NCBI RefSeq assembly: GCF_014203535.1
Contig: NZ_JACHJI010000008.1
Coordinates: 62,001 to 126,000, forward strand
DNA length: 64,000 nt
Origin: Streptomyces griseomycini
GTDB taxonomy: Bacteria; Actinomycetota; Actinomycetes; Streptomycetales; Streptomycetaceae
Reading direction: 5' to 3'
Shown: piece after piece, positions 51,578-60,393 of the stretch
Position numbering within the stretch: the stretch's first letter is position 1
Layout of the letters: the number at the start of each line of letters is the position of its first letter
Position numbers and translations under genes: made by a program
Notes under the pieces: model-generated
The model's database searches: none
Seen by the model: only the letters and a program-made list of their open reading frames with translations
What the model was told of the DNA's origin: nothing

Positions 51578-52684
51578 CTAGAGCGCGAGCAGCTCCTTGG
51601 TCGTGATGGTGAGTAGCTCGGGTCCGCCGTCCGCCTCGGGGCGCACGACGAGCGTGTCATCGATCCGGACACCACCCCGGCCCGGGAGGTGGACCCCCGG
51701 TTCGACAGTGACCGGCACGCAAGCGTCCAGTTTACCCATGGCCGCGGGGGTCAGCCGAGGGTCCTCGTCGATTTCGAGTCCGACCCCGTGTCCCGTGAGG
51801 GCGGGGAGGGCGTCGGCGTACCCGGCGGAATCCAGCACGTGGCGTGCCGCACGGTCCACGTCACGGCAGGCGGCGCCCGGTACGAGGGACTCCCGTCCGG
51901 CGCGCTGGGCGGAGAAGACGAGGTCGTACAGCTCGATCTGCCAGTCCGCGGGGGCCGTGCCGATGACGAAGGTGCGGCCGATCTCGCAGCGGTAGCCGCG
52001 GTAGGTGGCGCCCAGGCAGACGGAGAGGAAGTCGCCCTCCTCGACGCGGCGGTCGGTGGGCCGGTGACCGGGCCGCCCGGCGTGCGGTCCGGTGGCGACG
52101 GAGGTGGGGAAGGCGGGGCCGTCGGCGCCGTGGTCGACGAGGCGGCGCTCCAGTTCCAGGGCGAGGTGGCGTTCGGTGCGGCCGACCAGGATGGACTCCA
52201 GCAGCTCGCCGAGGGCCTGGTCGGCGATCTCCGCGCCGATGCGCAGACAGGAGATCTCCTCCTCGTCCTTGACCACCCGGAGCTGCTCGACCGTGCAGCC
52301 GACGTCGGCCAGGCGCAGCCGGGAGGCGACCGAGCGGATGGCGCGGTGCCGGGCCACGGTGAGGTGGTGCTCCTCGACCGCGAGGGAGTCGGCGCCCTGG
52401 GCGGCGGCGAGCCCGGCCGCCGCGACGGCGGCGTCACCGCCGGCCCGGGGCACGACGTGCACGCGCAGCGCCTCGTCGGGCCGGGCCTGCGGGGAGCGGT
52501 CGTCGGGCGGTCCGGCGCACACCAGCACGTCCTCGGTCCTGCCCAGCAACAGCACGGCGCCCTCGGGGGCGGCACCCGCGAGGTAGCGCACATTGGCGGG
52601 CCGGGACACCAGCGCCGCCGCGCTGCCGCCCGCGTTGCAGCATTCCCGTACCCGCGTCCGGCGGACCGCGTACACCTCTGACAT
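51578..52684 (-). CDS. M24-family Xaa-Pro peptidase-like protein with altered metal site
   Basis: The 368-residue protein has the creatinase N-terminal domain and the pita-bread C-terminal domain of M24 peptidases (PepQ/PepP). Two of five metal ligands are typical: H299 in GHGVGLEIDEDP and E328 in VTVEPGVH. The two aspartates are replaced by C223 (SVCLG) and E234 (CEIGRT), and the last Glu by D342 (VRIDDT). It may therefore bind metal differently or have lost peptidase activity. ATG 52684. Place before efp is conserved in streptomycetes. Confidence 0.85.
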   Translation of the reverse strand: MSEVYAVRRTRVRECCNAGGSAAALVSRPANVRYLAGAAPEGAVLLLGRTEDVLVCAGPPDDRSPQARPDEALRVHVVPRAGGDAAVAAAGLAAAQGADSLAVEEHHLTVARHRAIRSVASRLRLADVGCTVEQLRVVKDEEEISCLRIGAEIADQALGELLESILVGRTERHLALELERRLVDHGADGPAFPTSVATGPHAGRPGHRPTDRRVEEGDFLSVCLGATYRGYRCEIGRTFVIGTAPADWQIELYDLVFSAQRAGRESLVPGAACRDVDRAARHVLDSAGYADALPALTGHGVGLEIDEDPRLTPAAMGKLDACVPVTVEPGVHLPGRGGVRIDDTLVVRPEADGGPELLTITTKELLAL

Positions 52685-52772
52685 GACCCGAGCCTATGAG
52701 CGGTGGCCCGATACCGCCGGTCGGGAGGTCCGAGTGGGCGTCGCCGCCCGCGCCGCGCCGACCGGGCCGGTG

Positions 52773-52811
52773 GTCCGGGGCGGCGGTCCGGGGCGGCGGT
52801 CCGGGGCGGCG
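52773..52811. repeat. 13-bp tandem repeat, three copies
   Basis: GTCCGGGGCGGCG occurs three times in perfect tandem between the pepQ-like gene and the P-loop protein, directly before the latter's stop. It forms a hairpin with the following CGCCCCGG. Copy number may vary among strains. Confidence 0.85.
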
Positions 52812-52819
52812 CCCCGGCC

Positions 52820-53689
52820 TCACCAGGCCGGCGGGCTCGCGATCGACCTGGCCAGGACGTCGTCCAGGATCCTCGCCGTCTCCGGTATGTCGAGCTGGGA
52901 GTTGTCGATGATCGGGAGCCCGGAGCCGTACCAGCCGGCCATGCGGCCGTGGATGCGGGCGACCTCCTCGTCGCCGAGGCGGCGGTTGCCGGAGCGTTCC
53001 GCGTTGCGCTCCAGGACGATGTCCAGGCCCGGCAGGAGGACGACCGGCAGCAGGCCGGGGCCCACGTGCCGCTTCCAGCCGCCCAGGCCGACGACCGGGC
53101 GGTCGGGGAAGACGGCGTCGTCGAGGATGCACGAGATGCCGTTGGCGAGGAAGTTGCGGGCGGCGAAGCCGCAGGTGCGGCGGGCCAGGCGGTACTGGGC
53201 CTCGGAGTTGTCGTTCCACCCCGTCTGCGGGTCGGCGAAGCCCGAGCGCACCCACTCGCGCACGTCGTCGAGGCTGATGTGCGCGGTCGGGACCCGGCGG
53301 TGGTCCGCCCAGTACTTGGCCACGCTGGTCTTCCCGGCGCCCGCGGGCCCGATGAGCAGCACGGCGATGGTCGTGCCGGCCGGGTCGGGGGGGACGGCGG
53401 CCTGGGGGGCGCTGGGCACGGCGACGGGGCCGCCGGGCGGCAGCGGCACATGGCCGGTGGTGTCCGGCGTCGGGGGCGCCGGGGCGTGCCGGGGACCCGC
53501 GGGGGACGGGGCGGGCCCGGGCGGAGGCGCGGGGTAGCCCGGTGCCGGAGGCGGCACGGGCACGGGGGCGGGCCCCTGGTGCGCTCCCGGGTGCTGACCC
53601 GGGTGGTGTGCGGCCGGTGACCAGCCGACGGCCGGTCCGTGCCCCGGCTGGTGGGGCGGCGGCAGCGGTGAACCCACTGCGTGCTGCAT
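52820..53689 (-). CDS. P-loop ATPase/kinase-like protein with Pro-rich N-terminus
   Basis: The 289-residue protein has a disordered N-terminus of about 100 residues rich in Pro, Gly and His, then an AAA_33/zeta-toxin-like kinase fold. Walker A is GPAGAGKTS (residues 114-122), followed by the HISLDDVREWVRSGF acceptor-like loop and the CILDDAVFPDR strand. This fold phosphorylates small molecules or nucleotides in known members; the substrate here is unknown. It lies between aroB (175 bases upstream) and the pepQ-like gene. Confidence 0.75.
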   Translation of the reverse strand: MQHAVGSPLPPPHQPGHGPAVGWSPAAHHPGQHPGAHQGPAPVPVPPPAPGYPAPPPGPAPSPAGPRHAPAPPTPDTTGHVPLPPGGPVAVPSAPQAAVPPDPAGTTIAVLLIGPAGAGKTSVAKYWADHRRVPTAHISLDDVREWVRSGFADPQTGWNDNSEAQYRLARRTCGFAARNFLANGISCILDDAVFPDRPVVGLGGWKRHVGPGLLPVVLLPGLDIVLERNAERSGNRRLGDEEVARIHGRMAGWYGSGLPIIDNSQLDIPETARILDDVLARSIASPPAW

Positions 53690-53864
53690 CCGGTGCCACT
53701 CCGTCTCGTACAGGCTATGGGGCGCTGACAGCAGGGGGGTACCCCGCGTGCTACCGAACGGTACCGCCCCCCGCCGTTGTTGTGTGAACGGCCGGGGGCG
53801 GCGATGAGTGCCCGGCGCGGCCGGCCGGTGGCCCGGCGCGGCGGGCGGACGCCGATCCCCGGGA

Positions 53865-54959
53865 CTACTCCCCCACCTCGCCGTACGCGGCGAGCAGGAC
53901 GGCCGGGTCCGGTCCCTCCAGCACGGTGGGCTTGGCGAGACCGTCGAGGACGATGAAGCGCAGCAGGTCGCCGCGGGACTTCTTGTCGACCTTCATGGTC
54001 TCCAGCAGCTTGGGCCACTGGTCGTAGCGGTAGTGCAGCGGCAGACCGACCGATTCGAGGATCGTGCGGTGGCGGTCCGCGGTGGCGTCGTCGAGACGGC
54101 CCGCCAGGCGGCCCAGTTCGGCCGCGAAGTGCATGCCCACCGACACCGCCGCGCCGTGACGCCACTTGTAGCGCTCGTTCTTCTCGATGGCGTGGCCCAG
54201 CGTGTGACCGTAGTTGAGGATCTCCCTGAGGCCCGACTCCTTCAGGTCGGAGGAGACGACCTCGGCCTTGACCCGGACGGACCGCTCGATGAGCTCGGCG
54301 GTGTGCGGGCCGGCAGGGGTGCGGGCGGCCTGCGGGTCGGCCTCGATGAGGTCCAGGATCACCGGGTCGGCGATGAAGCCGGCCTTGATGACCTCCGCCA
54401 GCCCCGAGACGTAGTCGTTGACCGGCAGGGAGTCCAGCGCGGCCAGGTCACACAGCACGCCGGCGGGCGGGTGGAAGGCGCCCACCAGGTTCTTGCCCTC
54501 GGCCGTGTTGATGCCGGTCTTCCCGCCGACGGCCGCGTCCACCATGGCCAGCACGGTGGTCGGGATCGCGATCCAGCGCACCCCGCGCAGCCAGGTGGCG
54601 GCCACGAACCCGGCCAGGTCGGTGGTAGCGCCGCCGCCCACACCGACGATGACGTCGGTGCGGGTGAAGCCGGACTGGCCGAGCGCCTTCCAGCAGTAGG
54701 CCGCGACCTCGGCGGTCTTGGCCTCCTCCGCGTTGGGCACCTGGATGGCGACCGCCTCGTAGCCCTGCTCGGCCAGGTCGGCGCGGAGCGCGTCGCCGGT
54801 CTCGGCCAGCGCCTCGGGGTGCACGATCGCCACCCGCTTGGCCCTGTCGCCGATCAGCCCGGCCAGCTCGCCGAGGAGCTGACGGCCCACCAGGACGTCG
54901 TAGGGCTCGGTGCCCGCCGTGCCGCCGATGTGGATCCGGGTCACTGCCTCGCTGCTCAT
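53865..54959 (-). CDS. aroB: 3-dehydroquinate synthase
   Basis: AroB turns DAHP into 3-dehydroquinate, the second shikimate step. The 364-residue protein has the NAD-binding GVGGGATTDLAGFVAATW, the metal-binding AEVIKAGFI and NYGHTLGHAIE. ATG 54959 overlaps the aroK stop (ATGA), so the aroC-aroK-aroB set is coupled. Confidence 0.97.
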   Translation of the reverse strand: MSSEAVTRIHIGGTAGTEPYDVLVGRQLLGELAGLIGDRAKRVAIVHPEALAETGDALRADLAEQGYEAVAIQVPNAEEAKTAEVAAYCWKALGQSGFTRTDVIVGVGGGATTDLAGFVAATWLRGVRWIAIPTTVLAMVDAAVGGKTGINTAEGKNLVGAFHPPAGVLCDLAALDSLPVNDYVSGLAEVIKAGFIADPVILDLIEADPQAARTPAGPHTAELIERSVRVKAEVVSSDLKESGLREILNYGHTLGHAIEKNERYKWRHGAAVSVGMHFAAELGRLAGRLDDATADRHRTILESVGLPLHYRYDQWPKLLETMKVDKKSRGDLLRFIVLDGLAKPTVLEGPDPAVLLAAYGEVGE

Positions 54960-55471
54960 GCTTCCTTCAACTCCAGTGCGTTCAGGGCGGCTTCGGCGAC
55001 CTCTTCGGGGGTGCGGCCGTCCGTGGGCACGACGGCCGTGGCGACCTCCTCGTACAGGTGCCGGCGGGCCTCCATCAGCTCGCGCCACTGCTTGCGCGGA
55101 TTGACCGCGAGCAGCGGCCGGGCGACGTTGAGTCCGGTGCGCCGGACCGCCTCCTCGACGTCCATCGACAGGTAGACGACCCGCTGCCCGGCGAGCAGCG
55201 CGCGCGTGTCCGCGTCGAGGACCGCGCCGCCGCCCAGCGCCAGGACGCCGTCGTGTTCGGTGAGCGCGGTGCGCACCGCCCGCTTCTCGAGCTCCCGGAA
55301 GGCGCCTTCGCCCTCGTCGACGAAGATGTCGGCGATGCCGCGGCCCTCGGCGGTGACGATGTCGTCGTCGGTGTCCCGGTAGCCGACGCCCAGCCGATCG
55401 GCCAGCAACTGCCCGACGGTGGACTTGCCGACCCCCATCGGACCGACCAGCACGATCACCGGTGAACTCAT
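54956..55471 (-). CDS. aroK: Shikimate kinase
   Basis: AroK phosphorylates shikimate. The 171-residue protein has Walker A GPMGVGKSTVGQ (residues about 10-21), the shikimate-binding DTDDDIV and GEGAFRELEKRAV, and GGGAVLDADTR. ATG 55471 overlaps the aroC stop by four bases; its own stop overlaps aroB. Confidence 0.97.
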   Translation of the reverse strand: MSSPVIVLVGPMGVGKSTVGQLLADRLGVGYRDTDDDIVTAEGRGIADIFVDEGEGAFRELEKRAVRTALTEHDGVLALGGGAVLDADTRALLAGQRVVYLSMDVEEAVRRTGLNVARPLLAVNPRKQWRELMEARRHLYEEVATAVVPTDGRTPEEVAEAALNALELKEA

Positions 55472-56652
55472 CGGACGGCCAGGTTCTCGAGGTACGACGT
55501 CACGTTGCGGCGGGTCTCGGTGACGCTGTCGCCGCCGAACTTCTCCGCGACCGCGTCCGCGAGGACGAGGGCGACCATCGCCTCGGCGACGATGCCGGCG
55601 GCCGGCACGGCGCACACGTCGGAGCGCTGGTGGTGGGCCGCGGCCTCCTCGCCGGTGGCGACGTCCACGGTCCGCAGCGCCCGCGGCACCGTCGCGATCG
55701 GCTTCATCGCCGCCCGCACCCGCAGCAGCTCACCGGTGGACAGCCCGCCCTCCGTGCCGCCGGAGCGGCCCGAGGCGCGCTTGATGCCCTCGTCGGTGGC
55801 GAGGATCTCGTCGTGCGCCTTCGAGCCGGGCACCCGTGCCAGGTCGAAGCCGTCGCCGACCTCGACACCCTTGATCGCCTGGATGCCCATGAGCGCGGCG
55901 GCCAGCCGGGCGTCGAGGCGCCGGTCCCAGTGCACGTGCGACCCGAGGCCCACCGGCACGCCGTAGGCCAGCACCTCCACGACGCCGCCGAGGGTGTCGC
56001 CGTCCTTGTGGGCCTGGTCGATCTCCGCGACCATCGCCTTGGAGGCGTCCGCGTCCAGGCAGCGCACCGGGTCGGCGTCCAGCCGCTCCACGTCGGCCGG
56101 GGTCGGGTAGACGCCGTACGGCGCCCTGGCCGCGGCCAGCTCGACGACGTGGCTGACGATCTCGATGCCGGCGGTCTCCTTCAGGTACGACCGGGCCACC
56201 GCGCCCAGCGCCACCCGGGCCGCGGTCTCCCGCGCGGACGCCCGCTCCAGCACCGGACGGGCCTCGTCGAAGCCGTACTTCTGCATGCCGGCGAGGTCGG
56301 CGTGGCCGGGCCGTGGACGGGTCAGCGGCGCGTTGCGCGCCAGGCCGGCCAGCACCTCCGGGTCGACCGGGTCGGCCGCCATGACCTGCTCCCACTTCGG
56401 CCACTCGGTGTTGCCCACCATGATCGCGACCGGGGAGCCGAGGGTGAGGCCGTGCCGGACACCGCCGAGGAAGGTGACCTCGTCCTGCTCGAACTTCATC
56501 CGGGCACCGCGACCGTAGCCCAGCCGCCGCCTCGCCAGGTGGTCCGCCACCATCTCCGTGCTGATCGGCACGCCGGCGGGAAGACCCTCCAGCGTCGCGA
56601 CGAGTGCGGGACCGTGGGACTCCCCCGCGGTCAGCCAGCGCAACCTGCTCAA
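55468..56652 (-). CDS. aroC: Chorismate synthase
   Basis: AroC removes phosphate from EPSP to give chorismate, using reduced FMN. The 394-residue protein opens SRLRWLTAGESHGPALV and has the RPGHADLAGMQKYGFDEARP and RASARETAARVALGAVAR signatures. The start is the rare TTG 56652, supported by GGAGGAG six bases upstream and by the family N-terminus. First gene of the coupled aroC-aroK-aroB set; 181 bases separate it from the upstream repeat protein. Confidence 0.96.
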   Translation of the reverse strand: MSRLRWLTAGESHGPALVATLEGLPAGVPISTEMVADHLARRRLGYGRGARMKFEQDEVTFLGGVRHGLTLGSPVAIMVGNTEWPKWEQVMAADPVDPEVLAGLARNAPLTRPRPGHADLAGMQKYGFDEARPVLERASARETAARVALGAVARSYLKETAGIEIVSHVVELAAARAPYGVYPTPADVERLDADPVRCLDADASKAMVAEIDQAHKDGDTLGGVVEVLAYGVPVGLGSHVHWDRRLDARLAAALMGIQAIKGVEVGDGFDLARVPGSKAHDEILATDEGIKRASGRSGGTEGGLSTGELLRVRAAMKPIATVPRALRTVDVATGEEAAAHHQRSDVCAVPAAGIVAEAMVALVLADAVAEKFGGDSVTETRRNVTSYLENLAVR

Positions 56653-56833
56653 CGGTGCTCCTCCGTGCTCGCGCCCCGGTACTGCCTGCTTACGCGTCTC
56701 CTCGCGTACGGCTGCGGCGTGACGGGGTGCGCGGCCCCGGTCCGCCACCTCCGATCCTCCCACGTCCGGGCCGCGTACCCGGCCGCCGGTCCATCAGGCG
56801 GACGGGCGGCGCACGGACCGGACGGCCGCGGAA

Positions 56834-57202
56834 TCAGACCGGGCCGTCGCCCTGCCGCTGCTGCCGGGGCGCGTGGGCGCCGAGGAAGTCGGCTCCGCTC
56901 TCCTGCCGCCGGGGCGCGTGCGGGCCGGGGTGATCGGCCCCGCCGCCCTGCTGCTGCGGCGCGTACTGCCCCAGGTGGTCGGCTCCGCTCCCCCGCCCGT
57001 ACCGGGCCGCCGCGTGGACCGGCTGCCCGGAGCGGACGGCGCGCCGGTGCGCGATCATGCGCTTGGTCTTGACGACCCAGGAGGCCACGACGGCGAGCAC
57101 GACCAGGGCCAGCACCGTGATCTGCATCCAGTCGGGCAGGAAGCCCGGCGCGGACTCGAAGATCTGGGACTTCCACGATGCCAGCGGCACGGCTGCGGAC
57201 AT
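56834..57202 (-). CDS. Small membrane protein with three 15-residue repeats
   Basis: The 122-residue protein has one membrane helix at about residues 27-45 and a basic KTKRMIAHRRAVRSG after it. Residues 73-117 are three tandem 15-mers: GADHLGQYAPQQQGG, GADHPGPHAPRRQES and GADFLGAHAPRQQRQ. They are Gln/Pro/His rich and likely disordered. ATG 57202. The gene is kept between aroE and aroC in streptomycetes; its role is unknown. Confidence 0.7.
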   Translation of the reverse strand: MSAAVPLASWKSQIFESAPGFLPDWMQITVLALVVLAVVASWVVKTKRMIAHRRAVRSGQPVHAAARYGRGSGADHLGQYAPQQQGGGADHPGPHAPRRQESGADFLGAHAPRQQRQGDGPV

Positions 57203-57249
57203 GGAACGCGTTCCCCCCGTTCCGCCCCCTGCGGAACCGGAGGTGGATC

Positions 57250-58077
57250 CTAGCGGGCGGCGAGGGCCCGTTCGCCCGCTTTCCGCATGGCCTCCAGCGG
57301 GGCCGGCGTCCGTCCCGTCATCTGCTCGACCTGGAGCACGGCCTGGTGCACCAGCAGGTCGAGCCCGCCGACCACGGCACCGCCGTACGCGGACCAGCGG
57401 GCGGCGAGGACGGTCGGCCACGGGTCGTAGAGCACGTCGAAGAGGGCCGCCGGGCGTTCCGGGACGGCCCGGGCGAGGCTGTCCGTGACGCCGGCCGGGG
57501 TGGTGCTCACGACCAGCGGGGCGTGCAGGGCCTGCTCGGCGTCGTCCCAGTCGGCTGTGCGCACCGTCACGTCGAGCCGCTCGGCCCACTGCCGCATCTC
57601 GGCGGCGCGGGCCTCGCTGCGGACGTGGACGACGACCTCGCCCGTGCAGATCCGCGCGAGCGCGGCGAGCGCGGAGGAGGCGGTGGCACCCGCGCCGAGG
57701 ATCGCGGCGGTCTCCACCTTGTCAATGCCGTGCTCGCGCAGGGCGGCGACCATGCCGGGGATGTCGGTGTTGTCGCCGGTCCGGCGGCCGTCCTCGGCGA
57801 AGACCACGGTGTTCACCGCGTCGACCGAGGCGGCGGTGTCGCTGATCCCGTCCAGCAGCGGGATCACGGCCCGCTTCAGGGGCATGGTCAGCGACAGCCC
57901 CGCCCACTCGGACCCGAGCGTCCCGAAGAACTCCGGCAGCGCCTTCTCGTCGACCTCGAAGCGGTCGTACGTCCAGCCCTCCAGGCCCAGCTCCGCGTAG
58001 GCGGCGCGGTGCAGCACCGGAGAGAGGGAGTGCGCGATCGGGGAGCCGAGTACGGCGGCGCGGCGGGGTGCGGCCAT
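57250..58077 (-). CDS. aroE: Shikimate dehydrogenase
   Basis: AroE reduces 3-dehydroshikimate to shikimate with NADPH. The 275-residue protein has the shikimate site SPIAHSLSPVLHRAAY, SLTMPLKRAVIPLLD, NTDIPGM and the Rossmann loop ILGAGATASSALAAL. ATG 58077 shares one base with the mltG stop (TGATG). It follows mltG in the alaS-ruvX-mltG-aroE order typical of actinobacteria. Confidence 0.96.
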   Translation of the reverse strand: MAAPRRAAVLGSPIAHSLSPVLHRAAYAELGLEGWTYDRFEVDEKALPEFFGTLGSEWAGLSLTMPLKRAVIPLLDGISDTAASVDAVNTVVFAEDGRRTGDNTDIPGMVAALREHGIDKVETAAILGAGATASSALAALARICTGEVVVHVRSEARAAEMRQWAERLDVTVRTADWDDAEQALHAPLVVSTTPAGVTDSLARAVPERPAALFDVLYDPWPTVLAARWSAYGGAVVGGLDLLVHQAVLQVEQMTGRTPAPLEAMRKAGERALAAR

Positions 58078-59762
58078 CAGTTCTTCCTCGAGGCGTTCCA
58101 CTTGTCGACCAGCTTCTGGTGCTCGGCGTTGGTCTTGGTGAACTCGCTCGTCCTGCCGTCGAGCGAGATGAAGTAGTACCAGCCTTCGTCCGTCGGGTTG
58201 AGCGCGCCCTTGATCGCGTCCTCGCCGGGGTTGCTGATCGGTCCGGGCGGCAGGCCCTTGTAGTAGTACGTGTTGTACGGGTTGTCGTAGTTCCTGAGCT
58301 CTTCGAGGGTCAGGTCGATCTTGCTCTGGTTCTTGATGTAGTTGTACGTGGAGTCGAACTCCAGCATGCCGTTGGTCTCGGTGTTACCCGGTTCGAGGCG
58401 GTTGTAGATGACCTCGGCCATCTTGCGGAAGTCGCTGTGGCTGGTGCCCTCGGCCTGGACGAGGCTGGCGACGGTGATCAGCTGCCACGGGTCCTCGAGG
58501 CCGAGGCTCTCGGCCTTCTTCTCGACGCCGAGCTTCTCGTAGGTCGCGGTGGCCTGGGCGACCATGCGCTTGAGGACGTCCTCGGGCTTCTGCCCCTTGG
58601 ACACGCCGTAACTGGACGGGAAGAGGAAGCCCTCCAGCGGGTCCTTGACGTCCTCGTGGCCCTGCGCCCAGTCCGGCAGGCCGAGTTCCTCCCAGTCCTC
58701 CTTGGCGATCCTGGCGGTGGTGCCCGCCTTGACCTCGAGGCGCTTGTCGATGAGTTCGTAGATCTCGGCGTTGCGCCGACCCTCGGCGATTATCAGGTTG
58801 TCGCGGCTCTTCGGGCTGAGCATGAGCGCGACCGCGCTCTCGGCCGACATCTCCTTCTCCAGCGTGTAGACGCCGTCCTGGATGTTCTTGCCCTGGGGGT
58901 TGCCCGCTTGAGCCGCGACGAAGGCGTCGACGCTCTTGACGACGCCCTTCTTCTTGAGCTCCTGGCCGATGACGTACCCGCCGGCACCCTTGGGGATCGT
59001 GACGGTCACCTGCTCGCCGTTGCCGTCCCCCGCGAAGTCCGGGGCGCTGCCGAAACGATCCTGGTAGAACTGGTACCCGAAATATCCGATTCCGGCGATG
59101 CCGCCGCCGAGGACCAGGACCACCACCAGGCAGGCGGTCCCGTTGCGCCGTTTCTTCTCCTTGCCGCCCCGGCCCCGCCGCTCACCGCGCCCCCGGCGGT
59201 CGCCCGCGTCGTCGCCGTGGTCGTCGCTGTGGTCGTCGTCATCACCGCCTCCCGCGAAGAAGGCGTGCTCGCCCTCGTCGGGGCCCGGTTCCCAGTCGGT
59301 CCGCGGTTCGGGTTCGGCGCGCCGGCGGCCGGGCGGCTCGGGCGGCGGATAGGCGTCGGGGGTTCCGTAGTGGTCGGCCTGCCCCCCGCCGTACGCCCCG
59401 GTCTGCTGCCCGTACGGGTCCGTCGGGCCGGCGGCGTACGGATCCTGGGAGTGGGCACCGGTGTGCCAGCCGCCGGTGTCGTACTGCTGCTGCGGCTGTT
59501 GCTGGGGGGCGTACTGCTGGCCGTACTGCTGCTCGTACTGGGGGTACTGCTGCTGCGGCTGCCCGTAGCCGTCCTGCTCGGTGGTGCCCCAGTCGCCGTA
59601 CTGCTGCTGCGCCTGCGGCTGCTGCGGATAGTGCTGCGGCTGGCCGTCGTGGGGGAACTGCTGACCTTGCTGGGCCTGCTGTCCTCCCCATCCGCCGTCC
59701 CCGTACAACGGGTCGTCCGGATGCCACGGTTCGGAGCCTTGGCCCCGGCCATACTCAGTCAT
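58077..59762 (-). CDS. mltG: Endolytic peptidoglycan transglycosylase
   Basis: MltG cuts nascent glycan strands at the membrane. The 561-residue protein has a long Gln/Tyr/Gly-rich cytosolic N-terminus (residues 1-205), one membrane helix at about 210-231, and the YceG-like domain outside. The active region reads ITVASLVQAEGTSHSDF, with one Glu kept where most have E-K-E, then VIYNRLEPGNTETNGML and YNTYYYKGLPPGPISNPG. The Gln-rich tail is a known feature of streptomycete MltG and may mediate protein contacts. ATG 59762. Confidence 0.93.
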   Translation of the reverse strand: MTEYGRGQGSEPWHPDDPLYGDGGWGGQQAQQGQQFPHDGQPQHYPQQPQAQQQYGDWGTTEQDGYGQPQQQYPQYEQQYGQQYAPQQQPQQQYDTGGWHTGAHSQDPYAAGPTDPYGQQTGAYGGGQADHYGTPDAYPPPEPPGRRRAEPEPRTDWEPGPDEGEHAFFAGGGDDDDHSDDHGDDAGDRRGRGERRGRGGKEKKRRNGTACLVVVLVLGGGIAGIGYFGYQFYQDRFGSAPDFAGDGNGEQVTVTIPKGAGGYVIGQELKKKGVVKSVDAFVAAQAGNPQGKNIQDGVYTLEKEMSAESAVALMLSPKSRDNLIIAEGRRNAEIYELIDKRLEVKAGTTARIAKEDWEELGLPDWAQGHEDVKDPLEGFLFPSSYGVSKGQKPEDVLKRMVAQATATYEKLGVEKKAESLGLEDPWQLITVASLVQAEGTSHSDFRKMAEVIYNRLEPGNTETNGMLEFDSTYNYIKNQSKIDLTLEELRNYDNPYNTYYYKGLPPGPISNPGEDAIKGALNPTDEGWYYFISLDGRTSEFTKTNAEHQKLVDKWNASRKN

Positions 59763-59889
59763 CGATCCCCTAGAGCCGCGAGGCGGCGGTCACCCCGGCC
59801 ACCTGAAGACCACGGCTCCCGTCCCGCCTCTCTCTGTGCGGCGGCTGTTCGAACACCGCCGCATCGCGCGGAACGTTACCGTATCGCGA

Positions 59890-60393
59890 TCAGATGACCA
59901 CTTCGACGCCCTCGCCGGGTGGTTTGCCTGACACCCGTTCGGATTCCAGCGCCTGCTGGAGGATGACCACGGCGGCCGCCTGGTCGATGACGGAACGTCC
60001 CTTCCGGGACCTCACGCCCGAGGCGCGCAGCCCCTGGCTCGCCGTCACCGTCGTCATGCGTTCGTCCACGAGTCTCACCGGAACGGGCGCGATCATGCGG
60101 GCCAGCTCCCGCGCGAAGCCGCGGACCTTGGCGGCGGCGGGGCCCTCGCCCCCCTTGAGGGAGCGGGGGAGACCGACGACGACCTCGATCGGCTCGTACT
60201 CCTCGACGAGCTGCCGCAGCCGGCGGTGAGCGGCCGGGACGTCCCGGCCGGGGACGGTCTCGACCGGGGTGGCGAGGATCCCGTCGGGGTCGCACGAGGC
60301 GACCCCGATGCGGGCGTCCCCGACGTCGATCGCGAGCCGGCGGCCGCGGCGCATCACCGGGCCGCCCGCCTGCTCGTCCTCCGTACCGCTCAC
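59890..60393 (-). CDS. ruvX: YqgF/RuvX-type nuclease (pre-16S rRNA processing)
   Basis: The 167-residue RNase H-fold protein has the first acidic residue in RLAIDVGDARIGVA, VVVGLPRSLKGGEGPAA and LVDERMTTVTA, with the end motif VIDQAAAVVILQQAL. YqgF proteins process the 5' end of 16S rRNA and were first named as Holliday resolvases. The start GTG 60393 overlaps the alaS stop by four bases. Confidence 0.94.
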   Translation of the reverse strand: MSGTEDEQAGGPVMRRGRRLAIDVGDARIGVASCDPDGILATPVETVPGRDVPAAHRRLRQLVEEYEPIEVVVGLPRSLKGGEGPAAAKVRGFARELARMIAPVPVRLVDERMTTVTASQGLRASGVRSRKGRSVIDQAAAVVILQQALESERVSGKPPGEGVEVVI

